A stretch of 64,000 nt of DNA from an uncultured Trichococcus sp. GTDB lineage: Bacteria; Bacillota; Bacilli; Lactobacillales; Aerococcaceae. The stretch covers positions 502,501-566,500 of the forward strand of contig NZ_OY764015.1 in the NCBI RefSeq assembly GCF_963667775.1. Direction: 5' to 3'. How positions within the stretch are numbered: position 1 is the first letter of the stretch; every line of letters starts with the position of its first letter. Under the pieces are notes generated by a model. That model searched no databases and was not told the DNA's origin. It saw only the letters and a program-made list of their open reading frames with translations. A program made the position numbers and the translations under genes. Of the stretch, positions 25,949 through 35,155 are shown one piece after another.

Positions 25949-28363
25949 ATGAAAGTATCCTATAAATGGTTAAAAGAATATTTAGATCTATCCGATGTAA
26001 CGCCAGATGAATTAGCGGAAAAAATGTCACGTACCGGTATTGAAGTGGATGACGTCATCTATCCGGGCAAAGGTTTGTCAAAGATCGTCGTCGGGGAAAC
26101 GTTGTCCGTAATCGACCATCCTGATTCGGATCATCTGCATGTCTGCCAAGTGAATATCGGGGCTGAGGAACCGATCCAGATCGTCTGCGGCGCGCCGAAC
26201 GTGGCTGGTGGACAGAAAGTCATCGTGGCTTTGCATGGTGCACGGATTACCGGCAACGCGAAGATCAAAAAAGGCAAGATGCGCGGCCAAGAGTCGAACG
26301 GGATGATTTGTTCATTGGCTGAATTGGGCTATTCGGAAAGTGTTGTTCCAAAAAAATATGCGGAAGGGATTTTTGTCCTGCCTGCTGATGCGGTTCCCGG
26401 AACCGAAGTCGTTGACTTGTTGGAATTGGATGATGCGATTCTGGATATTGACATCACGCCAAACCGTGCTGATGCCTTGAGCATGCGCGGCTCTGCCTAT
26501 GAAGTTGCGGCCATCTACAACAAAGAATTAGAATTCCCGGCTGCGCCTGTTTCTGAAAAGACGGGTTCGGTTGCGGATTACATCAAAGTAGCCGTTGAGG
26601 ATACAAACGACGCTCCTGCTTACCATATCCAAGTGATCAAAAACGTAAAAATCGCGGAAAGTCCGCTTTGGCTGCAGAACAAGCTGATGAACGGCGGAAT
26701 CCGTCCGATCAACAACGTAGTCGACATCACAAACTATATCCTTTTGGAGTACGGTCAGCCGCTGCATGCATTCGACTATGACCAAATCGGTTCCAAAGAG
26801 ATCATCGTCCGCCGTGCCAAAGCGAATGAAACGATGACGACACTTGATGGGGTCGAAAGAACGCTCGACACAGATAACCTCGTCATCACGAACGGCACTG
26901 CACCGATTGCCTTGGCGGGTGTCATGGGCGGTCTGGACTCAGAAATTACTGATGGAACAGTGACTGTTGCATTGGAATCGGCATTGTTCAATCCGGTTTT
27001 GATCCGCAAAACCGCAGGCAAATTCAACTTGCGCAGTGAATCCAGTTCCCGTTTTGAAAAAGGCATCAATGTCGCTACGATCCTCACAGCCGGACAACAT
27101 GCAGCAGAACTGATCCATGAGCTAGCGGGAGGAACAATCGTTGCCGGCACGGCATCTGTTGATACGGTGGAAGTGAAGGACACAGAAGTGGTCATCACTT
27201 TGGAAAAAATCAACCGTTCATTGGGGACTGCCATTTCCAGCGACGAAGTGACTGCCATCTTCAATCAGTTGGGCTTTGCATCGGCGTTTGATGGTGAAAC
27301 TTTCACTGTCTCTGTACCACCTAGAAGATGGGATATTTCCATTTATGCGGATATCCTGGAAGAAGTCGCACGCATCTACGGATACGACAACCTTCCGGAA
27401 ACATTGCCGATCACACCGGCTTTGCCTACCGCATTAACGGCGAAACAACATACGATGCGCATCACCAGAAGATTCATGGAAGGTGCGGGACTGACCCAGA
27501 ACATCAGTTATGTCTTGACTACCGACGAAAAAGCGAGAGAATATGCGGTCGAAGGCAAGGAAGGCATCCGTTTGGCTTGGCCGATGAGCGAGGACCGCAG
27601 CACACTACGGATGAACTTGCTGAGCACGCTCTTGGACAATGCCGCTTACAACGTTGCCCGCAAAAGCACGGATATCCAGTTTTACGAAATCGGACGGGTA
27701 TTCTTTCCTTCAGATGACAGCGTATTGCCTATCGAAGCCGAACGTTTGGCCGGTGTGCTGACAGGAATGGCCTATCAAAAAGATTGGCAAATGGCTGCTG
27801 AACCCGTCAATTTCTACCACGCCAAAGGGGTACTGGATGGGTATTTCGAAACGATGGGTTTGAGCGATCAGATCCGATTTGAAGCTGCCAAAGACCTGAA
27901 ATGGATGCATCCAGGCAGAACGGCTGCCGTCTATCTGGGCGATGCCTATATCGGTTATGTTGGTCAGGTCCATCCGGCTACGGCAAATGCTTATGATTTG
28001 AAGGAAACTTATGCTTTCGAAATCGACTTCGAAGCGATCATCGCTGCACCGAAGGAAGTGATCACGCAACAGCCGATCCCTAAATTCCCTGGCGTGACCC
28101 GCGATGTGGCTCTGTTGGTGGACGAAACCGTCACACACCAACAAATCGTCAAGACCATCAAGGAAAACGGCGGGAAATTCCTGAAGGATGTCCACCTGTT
28201 CGACATCTATCAAGGCAAAGGCATCGAGGACGGCAAGAAGTCGGTTGCTTACTCCATGGCATTCCTGAATCCTGAAGCTACGCTTGTGGATGAGGACATA
28301 AACAAAGCCTTCTCCAAACTGGTTGCGGCATTGGAGACGGAATGCGGAGCAGTGATCCGTTAA
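25949..28363 (+). CDS. pheT: Phenylalanyl-tRNA synthetase beta subunit
   Basis: 804 residues, full length. Carries the N-terminal tRNA-binding EMAPII/OB-like domain (about 40-150, with PDSDHLHVCQV), the B3/B4 editing domain that hydrolyses Tyr-tRNA-Phe, the B5 domain, the catalytic-like core and the C-terminal ferredoxin-fold anticodon-binding domain (FPGVTRDVALLVDE, from about residue 710). The ribosome binding site AAGGAG overlaps the end of pheS, which indicates coupled expression. The operon ends at the shared terminator with rnhC. Confidence 0.97.
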   Translation: MKVSYKWLKEYLDLSDVTPDELAEKMSRTGIEVDDVIYPGKGLSKIVVGETLSVIDHPDSDHLHVCQVNIGAEEPIQIVCGAPNVAGGQKVIVALHGARITGNAKIKKGKMRGQESNGMICSLAELGYSESVVPKKYAEGIFVLPADAVPGTEVVDLLELDDAILDIDITPNRADALSMRGSAYEVAAIYNKELEFPAAPVSEKTGSVADYIKVAVEDTNDAPAYHIQVIKNVKIAESPLWLQNKLMNGGIRPINNVVDITNYILLEYGQPLHAFDYDQIGSKEIIVRRAKANETMTTLDGVERTLDTDNLVITNGTAPIALAGVMGGLDSEITDGTVTVALESALFNPVLIRKTAGKFNLRSESSSRFEKGINVATILTAGQHAAELIHELAGGTIVAGTASVDTVEVKDTEVVITLEKINRSLGTAISSDEVTAIFNQLGFASAFDGETFTVSVPPRRWDISIYADILEEVARIYGYDNLPETLPITPALPTALTAKQHTMRITRRFMEGAGLTQNISYVLTTDEKAREYAVEGKEGIRLAWPMSEDRSTLRMNLLSTLLDNAAYNVARKSTDIQFYEIGRVFFPSDDSVLPIEAERLAGVLTGMAYQKDWQMAAEPVNFYHAKGVLDGYFETMGLSDQIRFEAAKDLKWMHPGRTAAVYLGDAYIGYVGQVHPATANAYDLKETYAFEIDFEAIIAAPKEVITQQPIPKFPGVTRDVALLVDETVTHQQIVKTIKENGGKFLKDVHLFDIYQGKGIEDGKKSVAYSMAFLNPEATLVDEDINKAFSKLVAALETECGAVIR

Positions 28364-28393
28364 GGGGCCAGCTTGCTTCATTTTTCTGAACAA

Positions 28394-28434
28394 CAAAAAA
28401 ACGATTCGCCGTTTATTGGGCGAATCGTTTTTTT
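28394..28434. terminator. Bidirectional terminator pheT / rnhC
   Basis: AACGATTCGCC and GGGCGAATCGTT with an A-run and a T-run at the two ends, between convergent genes. Confidence 0.9.
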
Positions 28435-28435
28435 A

Positions 28436-29386
28436 CTATGTATTCGCTAATCGGATGGCTTTTTGGGTGTTTGCGAAGTGTAGTTTCGTGTATTTGCCCA
28501 GCAGTTCCAAGCCGCCTTCACGGTACATTTCCGCAGCGATCAAGTCGACGTTGGCGCCGGCGCCTGAAGGGATCGGATAACCGGAGGCTGCGGTCATGTC
28601 TGCCAGGGTCTTCAGGAAGTAGTAGCGGGAGATGATGGAAGCCGCCGCAACCGCCAGATGATGGGATTCGCCTTTGGTCTGGAAATGAATGTTTTCCTTC
28701 ACTTGCACTTTTTGATCGGAGATATGTTTGAAATACGTGGAAGGCAATTCAAACTGATCGACCAGGATCGCTTTTGGCTTTTCCGGAGCGATTTTCTTCA
28801 ACAGCTGATCAAGCACTTGGTTGTGCAGCAACGCCTTCATTTTCCCTTGGGACATCGTTGGTTGGACCTCATTGTATTTCTCTGGCATCAAGTTGATGAC
28901 GCTGTGCGGAACATGCTGCAATAACTGCTTCGCGATGGTGATGATGCGGGCATCCGTCAGCGCTTTGGAGTCCTGGACGCCCAACTTTTTCAGCAAAGGC
29001 AATTGTTCGGCGGAAGCGTAGACAGCACAGACCGTCAAGGGCCCGAAATAACTGCCGTTGCCGACTTCATCGCTGCCGATGACGGACCAGGTGGAAAAGC
29101 CTGCAGGGAGGCCGGTTTTGCTGGTAGCCTCTTTTTTCAGCTTGTTTTTTGCAGTAGCGGCTTTCGTGGCTCCGACCTGTTCGCTGGACGATCGCCATTG
29201 CGCTACTTCGTTTTCGGCGTTTTGGCCTTGGAACAGCACTTTACCGGAATTGTAACCGGTGATGGTGGTCTGGTTCTTTTTGGCTGTGAAAAGGCTGTGC
29301 GGCACTGGTTTCACAGCATAATCCTGATAAAAGACGGCCATCTTTTTCAGTTGGCCCGTTGTTACTTTCAATACGGCATTCGACAT
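28436..29386 (-). CDS. rnhC: Ribonuclease HIII
   Basis: 316 residues. Cleaves the RNA strand of RNA:DNA hybrids. An N-terminal TBP-like substrate-binding domain (1-85) marks RNase HIII rather than HII. Catalytic acidic residues are in IGSDEVGNGSYFGPLTV, the ILVDQF segment and the later SHHLAVAAASIISRYYF. The frame extends to a TTG at 29404, but ATG 29386 has AAGGATG at the right distance. It is convergent with pheT and divergent from zapA, the same gene order as in Bacillus apart from strand details. Confidence 0.95.
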   Translation of the reverse strand: MSNAVLKVTTGQLKKMAVFYQDYAVKPVPHSLFTAKKNQTTITGYNSGKVLFQGQNAENEVAQWRSSSEQVGATKAATAKNKLKKEATSKTGLPAGFSTWSVIGSDEVGNGSYFGPLTVCAVYASAEQLPLLKKLGVQDSKALTDARIITIAKQLLQHVPHSVINLMPEKYNEVQPTMSQGKMKALLHNQVLDQLLKKIAPEKPKAILVDQFELPSTYFKHISDQKVQVKENIHFQTKGESHHLAVAAASIISRYYFLKTLADMTAASGYPIPSGAGANVDLIAAEMYREGGLELLGKYTKLHFANTQKAIRLANT

Positions 29387-29608
29387 ATTCTCATCCTTGC
29401 TCAATTTAATTTTTCTGTTCAGTTTTTAGGTAGTAGCATTCCTTATTCTATCACAGGAAGTTCTCTTCTTCATGTGGAATTGCGATGAAGGCGGGGGATC
29501 CATTTTTGGAGAAAAAAACAGGATTGGGAACATGGAGAGGTTTATACTGCAATTCGTCGGATTTATGTTAAAATATATTAGACAGTTTTTAAATGGAGGT
29601 CTTTGGAT

Positions 29609-30310
29609 ATGACGGAAAACAAAAGAAGATTCAAAACAATCATAGCAGGGAAGACCTATACGATTGTGGGAAATAAAGCACCTGAGCATTTGACTGCGGT
29701 ATCGGAATTGGTCAATGCGCAGTTGGAGCAGATCAAAGAAGCCGCTCCGGCGCTTGGTCGGGAGGAGCGCGGCATTCTCGTGGCAGTTAATGCGATTTCC
29801 GATCAGATAACGAAACAACTTGAGTTGGAAGATTTGCAGGTGAAAGTTGCGAAGCTGGAGAAGGCTTTGCAGGAAAGCCAAAGTATTACACAATCTGCTT
29901 CCGTTGAGGAAACAGAGCAGGTTGAGCCGGAGAAGACGTTAGCTGAGAAATCCGAAACCGAAGCGGTTGAACCGCCTGAAAAGGAACACGATACAGAAAA
30001 GATGACCGGTAATGCGGCCGCTAAGAAGGCCGTGCCTGACCTTTCCGGGAAAAAGCGCGACAAAGTCAGGCAAGCAGCGACTTCAACGCCTGCAACAATC
30101 AGCGAACTGCAGCAGGCTGCCCGAGAAGCCAATGAGCTGCCTGCCAGGAAATCGAATTCGAAATTGACGAAGACAACAACTGCTTCCGAGGCGGCGCTGA
30201 AGCGGGCTCAGCACAGAAATCAAGTGCGTTCGGCTTTGGGAGTCAACAGGAACGCAGAGAATGACAGCCCCCCTTACACCAAAAATCACGAACAAGATGG
30301 GAAAAAATAG
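29609..30310 (+). CDS. zapA: Cell division protein ZapA with a long disordered C-terminal tail
   Basis: 233 residues. Residues 1-95 are a normal ZapA: N-terminal globular part (RRFKTIIAGKTYTIVG) and a coiled coil (SDQITKQLELEDLQVKVAKL). ZapA cross-links FtsZ filaments and stabilises the Z-ring. The remaining 135 or so residues are low-complexity, rich in Glu, Lys, Thr, Ala and Pro, first acidic (EETEQVEPEK region) and then basic (NSKLTKTTT, AALKRAQHRNQ), whereas typical ZapA is 85-110 residues. ATG 29609 is chosen over TTG 29603 because GGAGG is better spaced. First gene of a run with cvpA. Confidence 0.88.
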   Translation: MTENKRRFKTIIAGKTYTIVGNKAPEHLTAVSELVNAQLEQIKEAAPALGREERGILVAVNAISDQITKQLELEDLQVKVAKLEKALQESQSITQSASVEETEQVEPEKTLAEKSETEAVEPPEKEHDTEKMTGNAAAKKAVPDLSGKKRDKVRQAATSTPATISELQQAAREANELPARKSNSKLTKTTTASEAALKRAQHRNQVRSALGVNRNAENDSPPYTKNHEQDGKK

Positions 30311-30339
30311 TGAAAAGACTGTAGAAATCAGGTGAAAAA

Positions 30340-30885
30340 ATGCTTACGTTGATCATAGTGCTCTCATTGCTGTGGGGCATCTACACTGGCGTCAGAAGAG
30401 GACTTATTCTGCAGGTTGTCTACACCGTGGGATATTTCATTTCTTTCTTGGTCGCCGGAGAATACTACACCGTTGTCGCGGAAAAAATCGACCTATTGGT
30501 GCCATACCCATCGGTCGAGTTCGGCAAAGAATTGATTTTTTACACAGAAGAAGTGTCTTTCGTTCTGGATCAAGCGTTTTATAACGGATTGGCATTCATA
30601 TTATTGTTGTTCGTGGGCTGGCTTGTCACGCGATTTGTCGGCAGCATGTTGAACTCACTGGCGTTCTTCCCGATCATCAAACAGCTGAATCAGCTGGGCG
30701 GCGGCGTGCTCGGATTCCTGATGCACTACATCGGAATGTTTCTTTTACTGACGCTCGCATCCATGATCCCGCTGGATTTCATACAACAGCTCTATGTCGA
30801 TAGCGACCTCGCGGCTTGGATGGTGTCCGAAACGCCATACTTTTCACGATTGATCTACGAATGGTGGGTCGGTATCGTTCAGTAA
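30340..30885 (+). CDS. cvpA: CvpA-family membrane protein
   Basis: 181 residues with four predicted membrane spans (about 3-20, 25-45, 80-105, 120-140). Starts MLTLIIVLSLLWGIYTGVRRG, typical of the family. CvpA was named from colicin V production in E. coli; in Firmicutes its role is unclear but it is a conserved neighbour of zapA and mutS2. It follows zapA after 29 bp. The polX gene that separates cvpA from mutS2 in Bacillus is missing here. Confidence 0.9.
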   Translation: MLTLIIVLSLLWGIYTGVRRGLILQVVYTVGYFISFLVAGEYYTVVAEKIDLLVPYPSVEFGKELIFYTEEVSFVLDQAFYNGLAFILLLFVGWLVTRFVGSMLNSLAFFPIIKQLNQLGGGVLGFLMHYIGMFLLLTLASMIPLDFIQQLYVDSDLAAWMVSETPYFSRLIYEWWVGIVQ

Positions 30886-30911
30886 AGACAATTGGCAGTA
30901 GTCAAACAGAA

Positions 30912-30949
30912 GGGACTGTATAGTGTTACTATATCGTCCCGCTTTTTTT
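30912..30949 (+). terminator. Hairpin between cvpA and mutS2
   Basis: GGGAC/GTCCC with inner ATAGT/ACTAT pairing, then seven T. Looks like an intrinsic terminator ending the zapA-cvpA unit. Confidence 0.75.
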
Positions 30950-30976
30950 GAAGAAAGCACTTTTTAGGAGATTAAA

Positions 30977-33352
30977 ATGAATAATAAAATAAGCAAAACC
31001 TTAGAGTTCGAAAAAATAAAACAACAACTCCAGAATTTTGCGGCAACCGATCAAGGGATAGATAAAATCCAGGCATTGCGGCCCGAAACCGATCCCGAAA
31101 AAGTCGTTGCTTTGCAGAATGAAACGGAAGACGGCAGAAAGGTGCTGCGCCTGAAAGGTGGAATACCGATGCCAAGGCTGAAGTCCATCCGTAGCCATCT
31201 GAAGCGTCTGGAGATAGGCGGTACCCTGAACGGCAAGGAAATCGCCGAAATCGGCCGGGTATTGTCGACGACGAGAGAAATCATCCAGTTTTTCCAATGG
31301 TTCGAAGACAATGAGATTCCCTTTCATGTCCTGGATGAATTGGTGGACAGGCTGGTCGTATTGCCTGAAATCACAAGAAGGATCCAAGCGACCGTTTATG
31401 AAGATGGTACGATCCAAAATGATGCTTCGCCTGCGTTGAAAGGGATCCGTACGGGCATCAAGCAGGGCGAACAGAATATCCGGGCCAAATTGGATGATAT
31501 CATCAGAGGAAGCAAGGCAACTTACCTCAGCGATGCCATCATAACGATCCGGAATGACCGATTTGTGGTACCGGTCAAGGTCGAATACCGCAATCAATTC
31601 GGCGGCATTGTCCATGACCAAAGCTCAACAGGCCAGACGCTTTACATCGAGCCGCAAGCCATCCTGGACCTGAACAATCATCTGCGACAGCTGGCTGCAC
31701 AAGAAAAAGCGGAAATCGAACGGATTTTGTATGAATTGTCGATGGAAATCGAACCGTTCACGCAGGAATTGTACCGGAACAGTGAAGTGTTGGCGACTCT
31801 GGATTTCATCAACGCCAAAGCGCGTTATGCAGATTCGCTGAAAGCGACACGCCCGCTCATCAGCAAAGAGAACCATATCGCCATCTGGAAAGCCAGACAC
31901 CCGCTCATCGATCAGAATGACGTAGTCGCGAACGATCTGATCCTCGGTGAGGCTTACCAGGCCATCGTCATCACCGGTCCGAATACGGGCGGAAAGACGA
32001 TCATGCTGAAAACACTCGGGATTATCCAACTGATGGGCCAATCGGGGCTACAGATTCCGGCGGATGAGGATAGCCAAATCGGCATTTTCACGGAAATATT
32101 TGCGGATATCGGTGACGAGCAGTCGATCGAACAGAGTTTGAGTACGTTTTCTTCGCATATGACCAACATCGTCTCAATCCTGAACCAGATCGACGACAAA
32201 AGTCTCGTGCTCCTGGATGAATTGGGTTCCGGTACAGACCCTCAAGAAGGAGCATCGTTGGCCATATCGATTTTGGACTATATCGGCGGCATCGGCAGCT
32301 ATGTCATGGCCACTACCCATTATCCCGAACTGAAAGCCTACGGATACAATCGCTCCGGAACGATCAATGCCAGCATGGAATTCAACGGAGAGACTTTGGC
32401 TCCGACTTACCGGCTGCAAATAGGCGTTCCCGGGCGAAGCAATGCCTTCGATATCTCGAAACGGCTCGGACTGAACCCGAACATCATCGATCAGGCCCGT
32501 AGCTTCATTGATGTGGACAGCCAAAACCTGAACGAGATGATTGCGGATCTGGAACAGAAAAGACGCGTCACCGAAAAAGAATCCGCGCAGCTGCAAGCGC
32601 AGTTGGAAGAATCCGATAAATTGTTGGCTGATCTGAAGCGCGCCAACGAGAAGCTGGAAACCAACAAGGAAAAAATCATCGAAGATGCCAAAAAAGAGGC
32701 CAATAAATTGGTCGATACCGCGAAAGAAGAAGCGGAATTCCTGTTGCAGGAAATCCGTGAAATGCAGATGAACATGGGTAAATCCGGCAGTGTCAAAGAG
32801 CATGAACTGATCGATCTGCGCAGACAATTCAATGACTTGCGCCAAGAGGAGTCTTTGGCCAAAAACAAAGTACTTCGCAAAGAAAAAGAGAAGAAGATGT
32901 TCAAAGCCGGTGACGAAGTCATTTCGGAAACATATGGCCAGCGAGGGACGCTCGTTGAGAAAAAAGGCAACGGAGAATGGGTCGTGCAGATGGGGATCAT
33001 GAAGATGAAGCTGCCGGAATCGGAACTCAGGCTGATCAAAGAAGAGCCGCAACAACAAAGAAGGCAGAGGCAGATCGCCACTGTAAAATCTGCTTCGTCC
33101 AGTCACGTGGCGACGCAGCTTGATCTTAGAGGCCAGCGCTATGAAGAAGCCTTGGCTGAAGTCGATCAGTATCTGGATGCTGCTTTGTTGGCAGGCTATC
33201 CGCAAGTAACGATTGTTCACGGAAAAGGAACCGGCGCCCTCCGTAAAGGGGTAGGCGATTTGTTGAAGCGTCACCCGCAAGTGTTGTCCTACGAGTATGC
33301 ACCGGTGAACGCCGGCGGAAACGGCGCAACGATCGTGACATTCCGCGGCTGA
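30977..33352 (+). CDS. mutS2: MutS2 ATPase / endonuclease
   Basis: 791 residues, full length. N-terminal core and clamp helices, ABC-type ATPase with Walker A GPNTGGKT at 334-341 and Walker B LVLLDELGSGTD near 408-419, a long charged coiled coil (about 515-640), a KOW-like segment and a C-terminal Smr domain (715-791) with LDLRGQRYEEA and HGKGTGALR. MutS2 suppresses recombination and in Bacillus also acts in rescue of collided ribosomes by splitting them; both roles rest on the ATPase and Smr domains seen here. The ATG follows TAGGAG. Confidence 0.96.
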   Translation: MNNKISKTLEFEKIKQQLQNFAATDQGIDKIQALRPETDPEKVVALQNETEDGRKVLRLKGGIPMPRLKSIRSHLKRLEIGGTLNGKEIAEIGRVLSTTREIIQFFQWFEDNEIPFHVLDELVDRLVVLPEITRRIQATVYEDGTIQNDASPALKGIRTGIKQGEQNIRAKLDDIIRGSKATYLSDAIITIRNDRFVVPVKVEYRNQFGGIVHDQSSTGQTLYIEPQAILDLNNHLRQLAAQEKAEIERILYELSMEIEPFTQELYRNSEVLATLDFINAKARYADSLKATRPLISKENHIAIWKARHPLIDQNDVVANDLILGEAYQAIVITGPNTGGKTIMLKTLGIIQLMGQSGLQIPADEDSQIGIFTEIFADIGDEQSIEQSLSTFSSHMTNIVSILNQIDDKSLVLLDELGSGTDPQEGASLAISILDYIGGIGSYVMATTHYPELKAYGYNRSGTINASMEFNGETLAPTYRLQIGVPGRSNAFDISKRLGLNPNIIDQARSFIDVDSQNLNEMIADLEQKRRVTEKESAQLQAQLEESDKLLADLKRANEKLETNKEKIIEDAKKEANKLVDTAKEEAEFLLQEIREMQMNMGKSGSVKEHELIDLRRQFNDLRQEESLAKNKVLRKEKEKKMFKAGDEVISETYGQRGTLVEKKGNGEWVVQMGIMKMKLPESELRLIKEEPQQQRRQRQIATVKSASSSHVATQLDLRGQRYEEALAEVDQYLDAALLAGYPQVTIVHGKGTGALRKGVGDLLKRHPQVLSYEYAPVNAGGNGATIVTFRG

Positions 33353-33361
33353 GCAGATTGA

Positions 33362-33390
33362 TTGGTACTGAGCAAAACCTCTGCTATAAT
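33362..33390 (+). promoter_or_regulatory. trxA promoter
   Basis: TTGGTA (33362-33367) and TATAAT (33385-33390), 17 bp apart, with TG one base before the -10 (extended -10). Confidence 0.75.
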
Positions 33391-33427
33391 TGACACATAA
33401 CGATGAATTGCGAAGGGAGTAAATACA

Positions 33428-33739
33428 ATGGTAAAAATATTAACAGATGCAAATTTCGAGACAGAAACAAAAAACGGGGTCGTATTGGTAGACTTTTGGG
33501 CAACTTGGTGCGGACCTTGCCGCATGCAATCACCGATCATCGATGAATTGGATGAAGAAATCGGCGACAAAGTAACATTCGCTAAAATGGATGTGGATTC
33601 TAATCCGCAAACGCCTAGCCAATTCGGCATCATGGGCATTCCAACGCTGTTGATCAAAAAAGATGGCCAAGTCGTAGAGAAATTAGTCGGCTACCACGCA
33701 AAAGAGATGCTTGAAGAAAAGCTTGAAAAATATATTTAA
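33428..33739 (+). CDS. trxA: Thioredoxin
   Basis: 103 residues. Active site WCGPC with Cys28 and Cys31, the buried Asp in LVDFWATW, and the cis-Pro in GIPTLLI. Reduces disulfides in cytosolic proteins, including ribonucleotide reductase and peroxidases. The ATG follows AAGGGAG. Own promoter and terminator, so expressed separately from mutS2 although it keeps the mutS2-trxA neighbourhood of Bacillus. Confidence 0.97.
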   Translation: MVKILTDANFETETKNGVVLVDFWATWCGPCRMQSPIIDELDEEIGDKVTFAKMDVDSNPQTPSQFGIMGIPTLLIKKDGQVVEKLVGYHAKEMLEEKLEKYI

Positions 33740-33749
33740 ATAATAAGAA

Positions 33750-33799
33750 AGAGTTGCCGGATTCCTGACATTTTTCAGGTTATCCGGCAACTCTTTTTG
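33750..33799. terminator. trxA terminator
   Basis: Long stem AGAGTTGCCGGAT with ATCCGGCAACTCT, inner CCTGA/TCAGG, then a T-run. Probably shared with the convergent yslB. Confidence 0.9.
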
Positions 33800-33867
33800 T
33801 GTGGCATTCTGAGGTGCTGGCCGTTTTTTTTGGTCTAAAAGTAGCCCGGCGGCCTGGGCGTATTGTT

Positions 33868-34293
33868 TTATTCGATGAACAGGGTGATGATGACTTCTTT
33901 TTTCTTGTCTTTACCGACTATGATTTCTGCCTTTGCCTCACAGGGGAGTCCGGTCGTCATCTGGATCTGTTGCGCCAAAAATCCGGCCTCCAGCTGGAAG
34001 GATGCCTGCTCGTTTTGGGCTCGGACGGTGATCAGATCGCTTTCCAGGCGGTATTGTTGCGAATTTTTTTCCTTTTTCAGCAGTTCGAGCTGGCCGAAAC
34101 CGCAATAGATCATCGCTTCATATAGGTCTTCCTGACTTTTTAATGGGAATTGCCGAGCCAAATCTTTGCCGGCCCAATACAATATTTCATCAGTATGTTC
34201 GCCCAGGATGTTCCCAAGAAGGTAATCCCTTATCAATAAGTAGGAGAAGTGCTCGTTATCGATAATATTGGCATTTTCGTTTTCAGGATTCAA
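33868..34293 (-). CDS. yslB: YslB-family protein (DUF2507)
   Basis: 141 residues, soluble. Matches the DUF2507 pattern: YLLIRDYLLGNILGEHTDEI, YWAGKDLARQFPL near residue 40, and an acidic/hydrophobic C-terminus. The fold resembles the V4R/heme-NO binding-like group in other families but function is unknown. Start is TTG with a strong AGGGGGG eight bases upstream. It lies between trxA and racE, as in Bacillus, which supports the call. Confidence 0.85.
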   Translation of the reverse strand: MNPENENANIIDNEHFSYLLIRDYLLGNILGEHTDEILYWAGKDLARQFPLKSQEDLYEAMIYCGFGQLELLKKEKNSQQYRLESDLITVRAQNEQASFQLEAGFLAQQIQMTTGLPCEAKAEIIVGKDKKKEVIITLFIE

Positions 34294-34450
34294 TTGATGT
34301 TCCCCCCTTAAAGTTACACTTCATTATACACGTATTTTATACAGTGGATAGAGTCATTTTTAAGGCGATGCCTATCAATGGCGTTTTTTTTCAACATCAG
34401 GCATAATAGGGGTAAGAAAATCCAGCATGCAATCAGAAAGGAAGATGATT

Positions 34451-34561
34451 ATGTGGACTGCCAAGAAAGCTTTGGGTTTGATCCTGCTGTTGATTCCGGT
34501 CTTCAAATATATTTCGGACTGGAAAAAAGAAGAGGAACAACGCCACTTGCTGAAGGGCTGA
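34451..34561 (+). CDS. Predicted 36-residue single-span membrane peptide
   Basis: Starts MWTAKKALGLILLLIPVFKY: a short basic head, a hydrophobic stretch of about 14 residues (8-21), then a charged tail with DWKKEEEQRHLLKG. ATG 34451 has AAAGGAAG seven bases upstream. A strong terminator follows within 30 bp, which is consistent with a small transcription unit. I do not recognise a family. The tail looks helical and amphipathic. Because it is so short, chance cannot be excluded; the ribosome binding site, the peptide layout and the terminator together make it a fair candidate. Confidence 0.55.
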   Translation: MWTAKKALGLILLLIPVFKYISDWKKEEEQRHLLKG

Positions 34562-34587
34562 ACGGGCCTGTCCCATCCGGACAAAAA

Positions 34588-34637
34588 AGGAAAACTCGTT
34601 ATGCCGCCTGTCGCGGTATAACGAGTTTCCTTTGTGA
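34588..34637. terminator. Bidirectional terminator, small peptide / PII-like gene
   Basis: GGAAAACTCGTTAT with ATAACGAGTTTCC and inner GCCGC/GCGG pairing, flanked by A-run and short T-run; lies between two convergent units. Confidence 0.85.
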
Positions 34638-34943
34638 TTAGGACCTGATTCCGTGGACTCTCTTGAGGTTGATCCCAAAAAGGATGCCATTCCCGGGTGC
34701 GGTAATGTTCACAGCATCCTCGATTTGGTTGATGATTTTTTCAGAATGTTCTTCCTGTGTCAACACCAGCAGGATCTCTTTTTCCGGTTCCAACGCCAGA
34801 TTGAACAACTTTTTGTTCTCATGCATCCCGGATCCGCGGCCGGCAACGACTGTGCCGCAGTATGATTCTTCGCAGCGCGCGCTTTCGAAGACGCGGTCGA
34901 CCATTCCTTTGTCGACGACTGTTACAATCGATTGATAACTCAT
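34638..34943 (-). CDS. PII-family (GlnB-like) signalling protein
   Basis: 101 residues, the size and pattern of PII-like proteins: N-terminal beta strand SYQSIVTVVDKGMVDRVFESA, a glycine-rich T-loop region GTVVAGRGSGM, and the C-terminal half with a helix (EEHSEKIINQIEDAV) and GNGILFGINLKRVHG. Canonical PII has a Tyr in the T-loop for uridylylation; it is not evident here. PII proteins bind nucleotides and 2-oxoglutarate-type effectors and control transporters. No amtB or transporter is beside it. ATG 34943 is preferred over GTG 34955 because AGGAGTGG is correctly spaced. Confidence 0.72.
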   Translation of the reverse strand: MSYQSIVTVVDKGMVDRVFESARCEESYCGTVVAGRGSGMHENKKLFNLALEPEKEILLVLTQEEHSEKIINQIEDAVNITAPGNGILFGINLKRVHGIRS

Positions 34944-35155
34944 CTGTTTTTCCACTCCTGTTCCTGGTTGCTGAAATTGAAACTATTGTAGCATACATAT
35001 TATCGAACGGCCAATAATCGCCTGTAGTTCAGAAATAGCTGACTATAATTGCCGCAAAAGTGAAGCAGCTTCAGATGAAATTTGCCTCATTTTTACAAAA
35101 AACGTCCATTTTAAGGTAAAATAGAGATACGAAAACAAATAAAGGAAGTAACTGC

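Noticed and set aside
32174-33280. 368-codon minus-strand frame inside mutS2
   Set aside because: Shadow of mutS2, which has intact Walker and Smr motifs; Phe/Leu-rich composition typical of antisense translation.
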